A stretch of 64,000 nucleotides of DNA from Pistacia vera (lineage: Eukaryota; Streptophyta; Magnoliopsida; Sapindales; Anacardiaceae). The number at the start of each line of letters is the position of its first letter. Position 1 is the first letter of the stretch. Location: the NCBI RefSeq assembly GCF_008641045.1, contig NW_022195833.1:1044389-1108388 (forward strand). Direction: 5' to 3'. Shown in pieces: positions 44,942-55,849 of this stretch. Under the pieces are notes generated by a model. That model searched no databases. It was not told the origin of the DNA and saw nothing but the letters and a program-made list of their open reading frames with translations. A program made the position numbers and the translations under genes.

Positions 44942-44950
44942 TAGAAGAGT

Positions 44951-45842
44951 ATTTATTCATCACCATCTAGTTTTAGATATCAATGAATAGAGTGCATGTG
45001 CATGTTAGCTAGGAGATTAAAGATGGTGTAAGTCCAACACTTCTAAAATAATTTAATTAGCTTGTATCAAGTCTTGGTCTACTAACAATGTATAATGTAT
45101 ACATTTCAATTTTCACATTCTTATTGACAAATACCATTTGTTTTATATAGAGAAACAAAGCTTGGAATGTTAGAAATCACTTTCTTAGTTGTAATTTTCT
45201 TCTCTCTAGTGTATGCTTTGCATTTAGATGTACTAATTTAAACATAAGTCACAGGCCATTGCCAAACTGCATCAGTGATAAACATGTGATGACAGATGTT
45301 TCCCCGAAAGATCAACGTTGTTCACTTAATAATTATGTGAACTACTAATGATCCTCTGATGAACTAAAAGCAGAGTAAAATTTGACACTAATATTTATCA
45401 AGTTGTAATTTAAATATTTTGAGATTTAACTTGTGATGAATATATTTGGTATTTAATTTTGTTAAAATTAAAGTCAATATTGTTAATAGTAAAGTGGAAA
45501 CTTGTTTATTAATAGTTAAAGAAGACGCAAGATGAACTAAAAAGGGGAGGTGGAGAAGAAGTGTGTGGTGGTTGTGGTGGGAGAGTAAAAGGGAGAGAGA
45601 AAAACTTCAACATCAAGACAATGAAGGGATAGTAAAAGATAGCTAGCAGTGAAGGAACAAGCCCACCTACTATCACACCACCATTAATTCCATTTCCATT
45701 TCTCTCTTTAATTTCATTCCTTTTTAACCTCCTCTTTTTTCATTCCACTTCTCTCTTACACTAACACAATACATAGAAGATAAAAAGAAAAAAAAAAGGT
45801 ACAACACATATGGAGTCAACACTCTTAACAAAGTTGAAAGCA
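44951..45842. repeat. 3' flank of the RLP unit, duplicated elsewhere
   Basis: The stretch from about 45,260 to 45,842 (TTCACTTAATAATTATGTGA, GGGGAGGTGGAGAAGAAG, CACAATACATAGAAGATAAA) is repeated at about 55,250-55,849. Its last part also occurs at 50,465-50,546, in each case just downstream of an RLP C-terminus. A shorter similarity (AAGTCTTGGTCTACTAACAA, about 45,070) recurs at 61,340-61,463. Confidence 0.75.
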
Positions 45843-48765
45843 CTAACCTCTTCTACCCCCACGTTTCTTGTTTGGCCTTCTCCCCTTTTTACGGTGTTCT
45901 CCCTCAACTATCCTTATAAGCCACTGAGGCTTTCCTGTTGAAAATACAAGATATCCCATGATCAATCCAAAAACCATTCCACATCCGTAGCCTATCAACA
46001 CCACTTTCCAACCGAATCCAATTGAAGACTTTGCATCATCTTCTAATTTTGAGGGTGGTTGTAGTGTCTCATCACTTCTGCATTCTTTTGACAATGGAAA
46101 TCTACACAATCCCAAGTTTCCCAAGTATGAAGTATTTCCAAAGGTATCAAAGTGGGGTGCTCTTGGAATGGGCCCCATGAGTTGGTTTTCAGACAAGTTT
46201 AGCACTCCAAGAAAATCTAAATTTGTCAACTGCCATGGAATTTTTCCGACAAGCTTGTTTGAAGAAAGATCTAATGATTCAAGGACACTCAAATTTCCAA
46301 GTGATGATGGGATACAACTTGATACTTTGTTAAAAGAAAGATTGAGGTATAGAAGTGAATCAAGCTCTCCAATTACTTTTGGAATCTCTCCATAAAAGTA
46401 ATTATTTGAAAAATCAATGGCAGTGAAAGCAGTAATAATTCTCACTAGCTCAAACTCAAACCCTTTCATTGTCACTGTAATGGAATCTTGATGAAAACCT
46501 TCACCCATATATTGCAACTCTGTCCCAGCTTCACTAACATCCTTCATGGCGTTAAGATTTTCAAAATACCAGGCTGGCAATGGACCACCAAATCTGTTGT
46601 TTGAGAGGTCAAATACTTTTAACTTAGGAAAACAATGCTTCGTCTTTGAGCAAACCCACACAGAGCTGTAAAATTGATTTGAATGAAGGACAAGAACTTG
46701 CAATTCAGGAAGAGTTTCTAGCCAACATGGGAAGCTATCATTTACCTTGTTGTTACCAACATCTAGAACTTGAAGCATTGTACAATTGACCAAACATCGT
46801 GGGATTGGCCCTTCCAATTCATTCTCATTGAAGTTAAGGGTCCTCAAAGGACTGCCCTTTGCAAATTTCCCTGGAATGGTGCCATAAAGCTTATTTTTCT
46901 GCAAATCTAACACATGAAGATTGCTAAAGCTTCCCATGCATGTTGGAATTTTACCACTCAAACTATTATTAGAAAGATCTAGAATTTGTATGGCACTCAT
47001 ATTGCAGATCATATGAGGTATCTCCCAATCAATTTGTTGTTTGACAACAACAACACTGTCAAGAAAGGTGGTGGAGTCGGAATTGGCCCTTGGAGCTTGT
47101 TCGAATTAAGGTCTAGAATATCAAGATTCTTCCAAGGAAGTTGCTTGATGCCGGTCAGGTTATTGTGGGAAAGATTTAGAAAGGACAAAGTATCCTTTCC
47201 AATGTCCCACATCCAATTAGGTATTTGACCATTGATTTTATTGTCAAAAAGATCTAGTTGCTGTAATCGATTTACAGTTCTTAAGATACCTGGGAATTCT
47301 ATCAAGTTGCAACCTGATAAAAGCAACCACTGAAGTTGTGCAAAGGAAGAGTTGGCTTTGAATGTAGTGTTAACTAATAGACTATTATAAGAAAGATCAA
47401 GAAATTCAAGGTTTTTTTAGCTTTGAGAACAAGTGAAGCTCTACAATTCCACTTAAGTTGTTTGAAGAAAGTCCGAGATCGGTTAAATTCACAAGTTCAA
47501 AGATTGAACCTGGAATAGAGCCATGCAGTCTATTATGATCCAAATAAATGGTTTGCAATAGTGGTAGAGTGAATAACCAAGATGGTATTGTGCCACTAAG
47601 ATTGTTGGTAGAGAAACTAATACAAGCTAAATTCTGAAGGACATTGACACAAGAAGGAATTGGACCAGTGAGTTGATTACTTGTCAATGATAAAAAAGAA
47701 AGTTGCGTTAAGTTGACAAAAATGTCAGGAAATTCACCAATAATGTTATTGTAGGAAAGATCTAGAAAACGAAGATTGGCAAGATTTGAAAGAAGTGACG
47801 GGATATGAGCATTGAATTTGTTAGACGACATACTCAAATAAGCAAGTTGTGTAAGGTTGCCAACTGAGGTAGGAATTGACCCAACAATATTGCAGTTATA
47901 AAGGGACAAATGGCTTAATGACATGAGATTGCCAATTGAATTAGGTAATTGTTTCGACAAACTCATATCAGAGACATCCAAGATCTTGAGTGGGCTGCTC
48001 CAATTAACTTTGGGAAAGTTACCTGTCAAGTTGAAGTTACCTCCTAACAAAAGGATCTGTAGATTTGGTAGGCGAAATAAGCGTTCTGGCACGTTCCCTT
48101 GCAGTTCACACCCCCAGAGACTTAGAGAAATTAGAGATGAAGATAGATTCATCAATGAACTAGTTACGATGGTAGACATGTCCACATCTTCAAGAGCAAG
48201 GTCTGTTAACATAGTCAAATTTTGAACTAGCCTTTCCAAAACAACTTTTTGAATTCTCAGTCGGTTCTCAATGGAATAATAATTTCGTGAGAGGTCAAGT
48301 GAGACCAATTTAGACAAATGAGAGATTTCAGATGGAATTTGACCTCCAAAGTTTGAGGCAGAGAGATTAAGGTGTGTCAAACTGGTCAATCGACCAAAAT
48401 CAGAAGAAACTTGAGAGAGATTAAAATTATTGTAAGCAAGATTGAGTCTTTTCAATTGAGGAAGAAGAACGAGGGTAATGTTGGAAGGAATGTTGCCAGA
48501 AAGCCAACTACAACTAAGGTCCAGGCCAATGACATGACTTGTCATCAAATCACATGTGACACCATCCCATGAGCAACAACTATAATTCTTTTTCCAAGAC
48601 ATCATTTTTGGATAAGAAGAATCATCACAAAGTAAGGAGGAATAACTTGTGAAGGAAAAGAGTTGCTTGAAGTGGAGTAATGCAGAGCTATCGCGATGAG
48701 AGCAGAGTGTTGCACAAGTTTGAGAATAGAAGAGAAATAATTGGAGGATGACAAGTTGATAAGAC
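45843..48765 (-). pseudogene. Receptor-like protein (Cf-9 type), nearly complete copy
   Basis: Single-exon RLP on the minus strand, about 970 residues: hydrophobic leader (LQLFLFYSQTCATLCSH), LRR N-cap with SWKKNYSCCSWDGVTC, about 25-28 extracellular LRRs (xxLxxLxLxxNxLxGxIP), an island-like break, then LRRs ending GPIPRAPHFDTFGNTSYLGN, C-cap, membrane helix (VVLIGYGCGMVFGLIMGYLV, GxxxG type) and a short basic tail (KKGRRPNKKRGGRRG). There is no kinase, so signalling would need a partner kinase. Lesions: the start codon is lost at the N at 48766, one extra base in an A run at about 47414, and one base lost at about 47035. Apart from these the frame is clean, so sequencing error could explain the shifts. 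Related family members sense pathogens at the cell surface. Confidence 0.88.
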
Positions 48766-48766
48766 N
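48766..48766. other. Single undetermined base at an RLP/RLP junction
   Basis: The only N in the window. It replaces the start-codon region of the RLP copy at 45843-48765 and is followed at once by GTTCTGGCACG, a point in the middle of another RLP copy. This looks like an assembly join. Confidence 0.9.
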
Positions 48767-49451
48767 GTTCTGGCACGTTCCCTCGTAGGTCACACCCCCA
48801 GAGACTCAAAGAAGTTAGAGACGCAGATATATTCGTCAATGAACTTGTTATGATGGTAGACATGTCGATAAAGTCAAGAGAAATGTCTGTTAACATGGTC
48901 AGATTTTGAACTAGCATTTCAAAAATAGGTCTTTCAATTGTCAGATGGTTCTTAAGGGAGTAATGATTCCATGAGAGGTCAAGTGAGACCAATTTAGACA
49001 AATGGGAGATTTCAGATGAAATTTGACCACTAAAGTTTGAGGCAGTGAGATCAAGGTGTGTCAAATTGGTTAATCGACCAAAACCAGAAGAAACTTGAGA
49101 GAGATTAAAATCATTGTAAGATAGATTGAGTCTTTTCAATTGAAGAAGAAGAAAGAGGGTAGTGTTGGAAGGGATGCTGCCAGAAAGCAAACTACAACTA
49201 AGGTCAAGGCCAATCACATAACCCGTGACTGTATCACATGTGACACCATCCCATGAGCAACAATCATTATCCTCTTTCCAAGACATCATTTTTGGATAAG
49301 AAAAATCATCACAAACTAAGGAGGAATAACTTGTGAAGGAAAAGACTTGCTTGAAGTGGAGTAATGCAGAACTTTGGTGATGAGAGCAGAGTGTTGCACA
49401 AGTTTGAGAATAGAAGAGACATAATTGAGGAAGACAAGTTGATAAGACCAT
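48767..49451 (-). pseudogene. RLP N-terminal fragment (first part of a split copy)
   Basis: Minus strand from the ATG at 49451: MVLSTCLPQLCLFYSQTCAT (signal peptide), LRR N-cap MMSWKEDNDCCSWDGVTC and about five LRRs (LKRLNLSYNDFNLSQVSSGF, SKLVSLDLSWNHYSLKNHLT), ending SLTSLSLWGCDLRGNVPE at the N. The frame is clean. It runs across the N into the next copy and creates an artificial 681-codon fused frame. The piece is complementary to the C-terminal fragment at 50547-53283: the two meet at the shared GTTC of TGCGTTCTGGCACG. Confidence 0.85.
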
Positions 49452-50464
49452 GCTAGAGAACCCATTTTTCTTTATGATGAATCACAAGAAACAATATGAT
49501 TATAAATAGAAGAGAAATGGAGGGTCACTATTGCAGAAATTAATTTTTTAAGTCTTTTTACTAGTTGAATGATCAATATTGAAATAATGTAATTAATTTA
49601 AGTAGAAAATCACAGGTATGCTGAAGAAAAAGTCTTAAGATGCTGTAATTATATATCCTAACCAAAGCTTTCATCTTTGGCTATAATCTTCATGACATTT
49701 TTTCTACAGAAATTAATGACAAACATAAGATTAATGTATCTAAAGAGACTTGAGTATTGACTAATTTCCATCATCTAAGTACATTTGACACCATAAAATT
49801 AAATATTTGAGAAACAATTCTACCTAAATCAATTATTGCATGATCAGAAAATTAGCAAGTAGCACAGGACTCACTTATTATACCAACAAAATTTCAACAT
49901 TCAACTAACATGGGGCCTTATATGGAGAGCAAGTAGACAGAGAAATTAATGACTATGATGTTATGACCATAAGTTTTAAGGACTATCTATGTCATATATT
50001 ATTTTCACTCTCATTCGTAAGACTACTCTACCATTAATATGGCACCAAGACTTGGTCCTTGCTTTGAATAATCCAAGAAACATTAAAAGAACATTCTATG
50101 ATCTCAACGACGCCGCCAACCAATGATGTTTTTATAATACAAGAAAATACCAATGTCTAGATTGCTATTTGCACATACGTATAGATACTCAATTTTACGA
50201 AGATTGTTAACTTTTCCAATTAATATGGCAAAGATGGGAACTTCAAGTATAGTGAAAAACCACATCGTTGGTACATTTTCTCTCAAAATAATGTGAGCCA
50301 GTTGATCCTCACTAAACTGTGACATTTACTTTCAAACTGTAACATTTATCGTTAGTTAACAGACAAAAATAGCAGTCAGAAAATGGTCACATTCTGGTTA
50401 GGTGACGGTTGTTATTGCCATTAGTTAAAGTCCCTTATTTTAATTGTCAAACGATTATAACTAC
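49452..50464. repeat. RLP 5' flank, copy of 59303-60305
   Basis: About 1 kb upstream of the N-terminal fragment matches 59303-60305 closely, with scattered substitutions and short indels, including AACAATATGATTATAAATAG at the promoter side and CAAACGATTATAACT at the far end. After ATTATAACT the two diverge: here RLP 3'-flank sequence follows directly (ACTGACACAATACATAC), at 60306 unique sequence follows. A small minus-strand frame shared by both copies (50325-50104; 60169-59960) has no known family. Confidence 0.8.
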
Positions 50465-50546
50465 TGACACAATACATACAAGATAAAAAAAAAAAAAAAA
50501 GTACAACCATATATAGTCACACTCTTAACAAAGTTGAAAGCACTAA

Positions 50547-53283
50547 CCTCTTCTTCCTCCACGTTTCTTGTTCAGCCTCTCCCCTTTCTACCGTGTTCTC
50601 TCTCGACTATCCTTCAAGCCACTGAGGCTTTCTTGTTGAAAATACAAGATATCCCATGATTAATCCAAAACCATTCCACATCCATAGCCTATCAACACCG
50701 CTTTCAAACCGAATCCAATTGAAGACTCTGCATCATCTTCTAATTTTGAGGGTGTTGTAGTGTCTCATCACTTTTGCATTCTTTGACATGGAAATCCACA
50801 CAATCCCAAGTTTCCCGCGTATGAAGTATTTCCAAAGTACCAAGTGGGGTGCTCGTGGAATGGGCCCCATGAGTTGGTTTTGAGACAAGTTCAACGCTCC
50901 AAGGAAATCTAAATTTGTCAACTGCGTGAATTTCCGACAAGCTTGTTTGAAGAAAGACCTAAGGATTCAAGGCATCTCAATTTCCAGTGATGATGGGATA
51001 CAACCTGTTAATTTGTTTAAAGAAAGATTGAGGTATAGAAGTATGAACTCTCCAATTACTTTTGGAATCTCTCCATAGAAGTTATTATTTGAAAAATCAA
51101 TGGCAGTGAAAGCGTGATAATTTTCACTAGCTCAAACTCATACTTTTCATTCATTGTCACTGTAATGGAATCTTGATAATACACTTCACCTATATATGCA
51201 ACTTTCTCTCTGCTTCACTAACATCCTTCATGGCATTAAGATTTTTGAAATACCTGTTGCAATGACCAGGCATGGCAATGGGCGGGGATCTCATTCACCG
51301 TACCCATCCCCACCCTCAAAATCATTCCCATCCCGTTACGGGGATGACAGAATTCCCCTTCCCTGCCCCAAAGGGAGAGTTGGAGGTTCATCCTCGCCCC
51401 GTTAATTTTTATAAAACATAAATTAATTTGAGTATTACCAAACACAATAGTTAATTCTCGTCCATATGACAAACACTTAAATAATCGTTTAAGCATAATT
51501 AATATACATAACATATGGGTCAAGGTTTGTTCTTGTTCAATGTTTAGGGTGAGCAAATTAGGAAAATATGGGTTTATATAGTGGATAATTGTGTAATTAG
51601 GTAAATATGGGATATTATTGAAAAGTAAATATCATATACATTTTTTTAATTTATATATTATATACGGGGCGGGGCGGGGGAAAGGCATCACCCACCCCCC
51701 GCCCCATCCCAAGGACGGGACTTAAAACACCCCCCACCCCCCGCCCCTATCCTTAAAAAATCGGGGCTTCCCCGCCCCATATGATGGGGCGGGACGGTCC
51801 CCGAAATCCTGGGGAACATTGCCATGCCTATGGACCACCAAATTTGTTGTTTGAGAGTCAAATACTTTCAACTTAGGAAAACAGTGCTTCATCTTTGAGC
51901 AGCCCCATTTGAACCATAAAATTGATTTGAATGAAGGACAAGAACTTGCACGAGGAAGACTTTCTAGCCAATATGGGAAGTATCATTTACCTTTTTGTTA
52001 CCAATATCTAGAACTTGAAGCATTGTACAATTGACTAGAGATTGTGGATTGGCCCTTCTAATCTGTTGTCATTGAAGTTAATGGTCCTCAATAGAACTGC
52101 CCTTAACAAATGTTGCAGGAATGGTGCCATAAAGTCCTATTTTTCCGCAAATCCAACACATGAGATTGCTAAAGCTTCCCATGCATGTTGGAATTTTACC
52201 ACTCAAACTATTAGAAGATCTAGATATTATGGAACTTATATTGTGATCATATGAGGTATCTCCCAGTCATTTGTTGTTTGACAACAAATAAAGTTTAAAT
52301 AGGTGTGGAATGGGAAGCGTCCGTGGAGCAAGTTGAACCGAAGGTCTAGATATACAAGATTCTCCAGGGAAGTCTGTCTATGCCGTCAGGTTGTTGTGGG
52401 AAGATTTAGAAGGAACAGGTATCCTTTCCAATGTCCCACATCCAATTAGGTAATTGACCACTTATTTTATTGTTAGAAAGTCTAGTTGCTGTAATTGATT
52501 TGCACTTCTTAAGATACTGGGAATTCTATCAAGTTGCAATCGATAACCTCAACGAAAAAAAGTTGTGGAAATGATGAGTTGGCTTTGCCTACAGGTAATT
52601 GATAGACTATGTGAGAAAGTCAGATTCTGAAGGTTTTTCAAATTTGAGAACAAGTGAAGCTCTACAATTCCACATAAATTGTTTGAAGAAAGTCTGGATC
52701 GGTTAAATTCACAGTTCAAAGATTGAACTTGGAATAGAGCCATTCAGTTTATTATCATCCAATCAATAGTTTGCAATAATGGTAGAGTGAATAACCAAGA
52801 TGGTATTGTGCCATCGAGATTGTTACTAAATAAGAAAATTCAACTAAATTTTGAAGGCCATTGACATGAGAAGAATTGGACCACTAAGTTGATTCTTGAC
52901 AAGTATAAATAAGAAAGTTGTGTTAAGTTGACAAAAACTGGAAATTCCAACAATAAATTATTGTTGGAAAGATCTAGACACCAAGATTGGCAAGGTTCGA
53001 AAGAAGTGATGGGATGACAATTGAATTTTTTATTTGACAGACTCAAATAAGCAGTTTGTAAGTTGCCAAGTGAGCAGGAACTGACCAGTGAGAGTGCAGT
53101 TATGGAGATCAATTCCCTCAAGAAAAGAGATTGCCGATTGAATTAGGTAATTGTTCTGACAAGCTCATGTCAAGAGATCTAAAAGCTTGAGTGGGTGCTC
53201 CAATTAACTTTGAAAAGTTACCTGTCAAGTTGAAGTTACCTCCTAACCAAAGGTTCTTCATATTTGTAGCGAAAGATGCGTTC
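50547..53283 (-). pseudogene. RLP C-terminal fragment, heavily damaged
   Basis: A copy of 55850-58620 from the stop codon region up to TGCGTTC, where similarity ends abruptly at 53283. The order can be followed (basic tail, membrane helix, LRRs, GNFNLTGNF), but one- to four-base deletions occur every few tens of bases, so no frame longer than about 100 codons remains. It contains the same MITE as 56551-57107. The N-terminus is not upstream here but lies at 48767-49451. Confidence 0.85.
51268..51829. mobile_element. hAT-like MITE with GC-rich arms (copy 1)
   Basis: Perfect 12-bp terminal inverted repeats AGGCATGGCAAT / ATTGCCATGCCT, flanked by ATGACCA on the left and ATGGACCA on the right, an 8-bp target duplication with one base lost. 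The arms carry GGGGCGGGGCGGGG and CCCCGCCCC runs. The undisturbed site (GGCAATGGACCACCAAAT) is seen in the RLP copy at about 46,580. No transposase is present. Confidence 0.8.
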
Positions 53284-53930
53284 AATCTTTTCTCTAAATC
53301 TTGATTAATTAATTGTTCCGATAAAATTAAAGATTCGAACTTTTTGATCCCCCTTATTATGTAATTCACAATTTCCGGACTTCTTTTTATTTAAAAATCT
53401 ATTATTATCAAGAAGATGAAGAAGAAGAAGAAGAAAAGAGTTGCAGAAAAGATGATCAGAGAAACGAAAGAAGAAAGCTTCCAAGAAAAAGGTTCTTCGT
53501 ACTGATTTTTCATATTTCAGTTCGATTTAGATTTTTGTATTAAGCACGCATGCATTCATGCATTCTGGCTTTTCAAATAAGATATAGTTTATAATTAGCG
53601 TGAGGTATAATTTGTTAATGTTAACCTTGGCATGATTAGAATATTATAATCAAGAAATTACTTCTTTTCATGATATAACTTCAACTTTGATTCAATTAGT
53701 TAGAATATGAACCTATAATATCATTAAAAAAAAATTCACCAGGGTTTGACAAAACTAGTAGAAATTCAATATTAAGATACTGATTACTTGTTGAAATATA
53801 ATTAAATAGTTGTATTTTATTGCTTGTTTCCAGCTAATTAAATCAATAATATTAGGATACTGATTAATAATTAGTTAATTGTTTAGATATTGATGCCAGG
53901 ATTTAATTAAAAATTCCCATATAATATTAC
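53284..53930. other. AT-rich spacer right of the split RLP copy
   Basis: Starts directly after the breakpoint with sequence unrelated to RLP flanks. It holds a GAAGAAGAAGAAGAA microsatellite near 53414-53430 and short repeats (AGGATACTGATTA twice). No gene was seen. Confidence 0.45.
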
Positions 53931-53934
53931 ATTA

Positions 53935-54760
53935 AAGAGCGAAATAGTCAAATAGATTCTCCCTCCCCCCCCCCCCTCCCGGTTGTTTTACTTTTCAAAT
54001 CTCTATTATATTATCCCATCCTATTGTAAACAGTAAAAAACGTGTTTGTTTTAATATTGACAAAATTCAATTCAAAAGCCAATTATATTCTATTCAACTC
54101 AAAATATTCAATTACCTTTTATAATAAAAATTTATAAATTAACAAAAAACTCAAAACATACAGTTACCTCCACCCACCCAAGCCACTGTCGGCCACCATC
54201 AACCATCGCCAGTCACTGCCACCATCGGCCGTGGGCATCAGAATGATGCACAATCGGTCGCATTTGGCCGATCGTACAGTTTCCAGCTAAATCCACCATG
54301 GATATGGCCGAAAACAACCATATTTATGGCCAGAGATCTAGCCATTGACAACCAAATATAGCCAAATTCTGGCCATAGATCTAGTCGTTTTCGGCCAGAT
54401 ACACAATGGATCTAGTCGAAAAAGGCCAAATCGATGCACGACTAGCTAAATCCAGTCAGTCGTGCACCATTCCGACGACTGTTGGCTACCGTCTGACAAT
54501 GATGGCCCGTTGCCGATAGTCAGTTGGGTGGGTAGGTAGGGGTGTTTTGTTAATTTATAAATTATTATTGTTTTTTTTCTTAGGGGGAGGGGGGGTGTTT
54601 AGATAAATTAACAAATGTAGGGAGTTAAAAGTGATCTAAATGTTTTCAAAAAATATACTAAATATATTTATAGAATCCTATACTATTTGATTTAATCATA
54701 TCCTATCCTATTCAGGATATTATATTTCAAATAATGTATCAAATAGGCCCAATATGCGAT
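53935..54760. repeat. Unclassified interspersed repeat
   Basis: A C run at about 53965-53978, a CCACTGTCGGCCACCATC core, GGCC-containing palindromes (GATATGGCCGAAAACAACCATA) and a GGGGGTGTTTAGATAAATTAAC segment. The right half (about 54,420-54,740) matches 61,525-61,860. The core resembles the MITE cores at 30-33 kb, but no inverted ends could be fixed. Confidence 0.5.
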
Positions 54761-55849
54761 TTTCTTATTAAGCATGCAATGTGTCCATTCCTTTATGGAA
54801 TTTTACAATGCAATGAAAGGACTACTTGTTGAAGAGAGAGAATTGACAAAGAGTTAAAAGAGTATGAAAGGACTACTTGAAAATGCAAAACCAAGAAGAG
54901 GAGGCTGGGAAGTATAGCCCCTAAAATGTTTTTCTTCATACGGGAAAAAAGAAAGCAGCAAACTTTTCCGAATCTTAAACACGCGTTATGGCAGTGATTA
55001 AGATCTGAAGATTTCAGATCTTAATCAAACTTTTCCAGTTTTTTGTATCACTAATGGCTGTCACCGCATCGATACTTCTATTACACATCATCTTGACCAT
55101 GGTATATTTCATATTGAACAATAGATCTTCCATTAGATTTCTCTTAACAAGTTCAATTCAATTCTAAGAATTAATTGTCTATTTCATATTGAACATTATT
55201 TGCTTCCTTTGTAGACAGTGTAATTATGTCCTTAAATCAAGGATCTTAGCAGTTCACTTAATAATTATGTGAACTGCTAAAGATCCTTTGATGAACTAAA
55301 AGCAGAGTAAAATTTGACAATAATATTTATCAAGTTGTAATATAATTTTTTTTGAGATATATTTGGTACTTGATTTTGACAATAATAGTATGATTATCAT
55401 GTAATGTAAGCTTTATATTTGAGAGGTCTAATGATGAGGTTAATTTATGATATTTTTTTGAAGCATGTGAGAGATGCGCGGATAAAGCAGTATAATGTGA
55501 AAAAGCGCTTAATAGTTAAAGAAGACGAAACATGAATTGTGAGATAGAAATGGATAGATTTATTTTATTTAAATTTAACTAAATGAAAGGGGAGGTGGAG
55601 AAGAAGGTGTGGTGGTGGTGCTGGGAGAGAGAAAACTTCAACATCAAGACAGTGAAGGAAGCAGGCTCACCTACCATTACACCACCACTACTTCCATTTC
55701 CATTTCTATCTTTAATTCCATTCCTTTTTAGCCTCCTCTTTTTTCATTCCATTTCTCTCTTACACTGACACAATACATACAAGATAAAAAGAAAAAAAAA
55801 AAAAAGTACAACACATATATAGTCGACACTCTTAACAAAGTTGAAAGCA
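54761..55849. other. Spacer and RLP 3' flank
   Basis: The left part is unique AT-rich sequence. From about 55,250 it matches the 3' flank at about 45,260-45,842. No supported gene; the small plus-strand frame at 55583-55768 lies within this duplicated flank. Confidence 0.5.
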
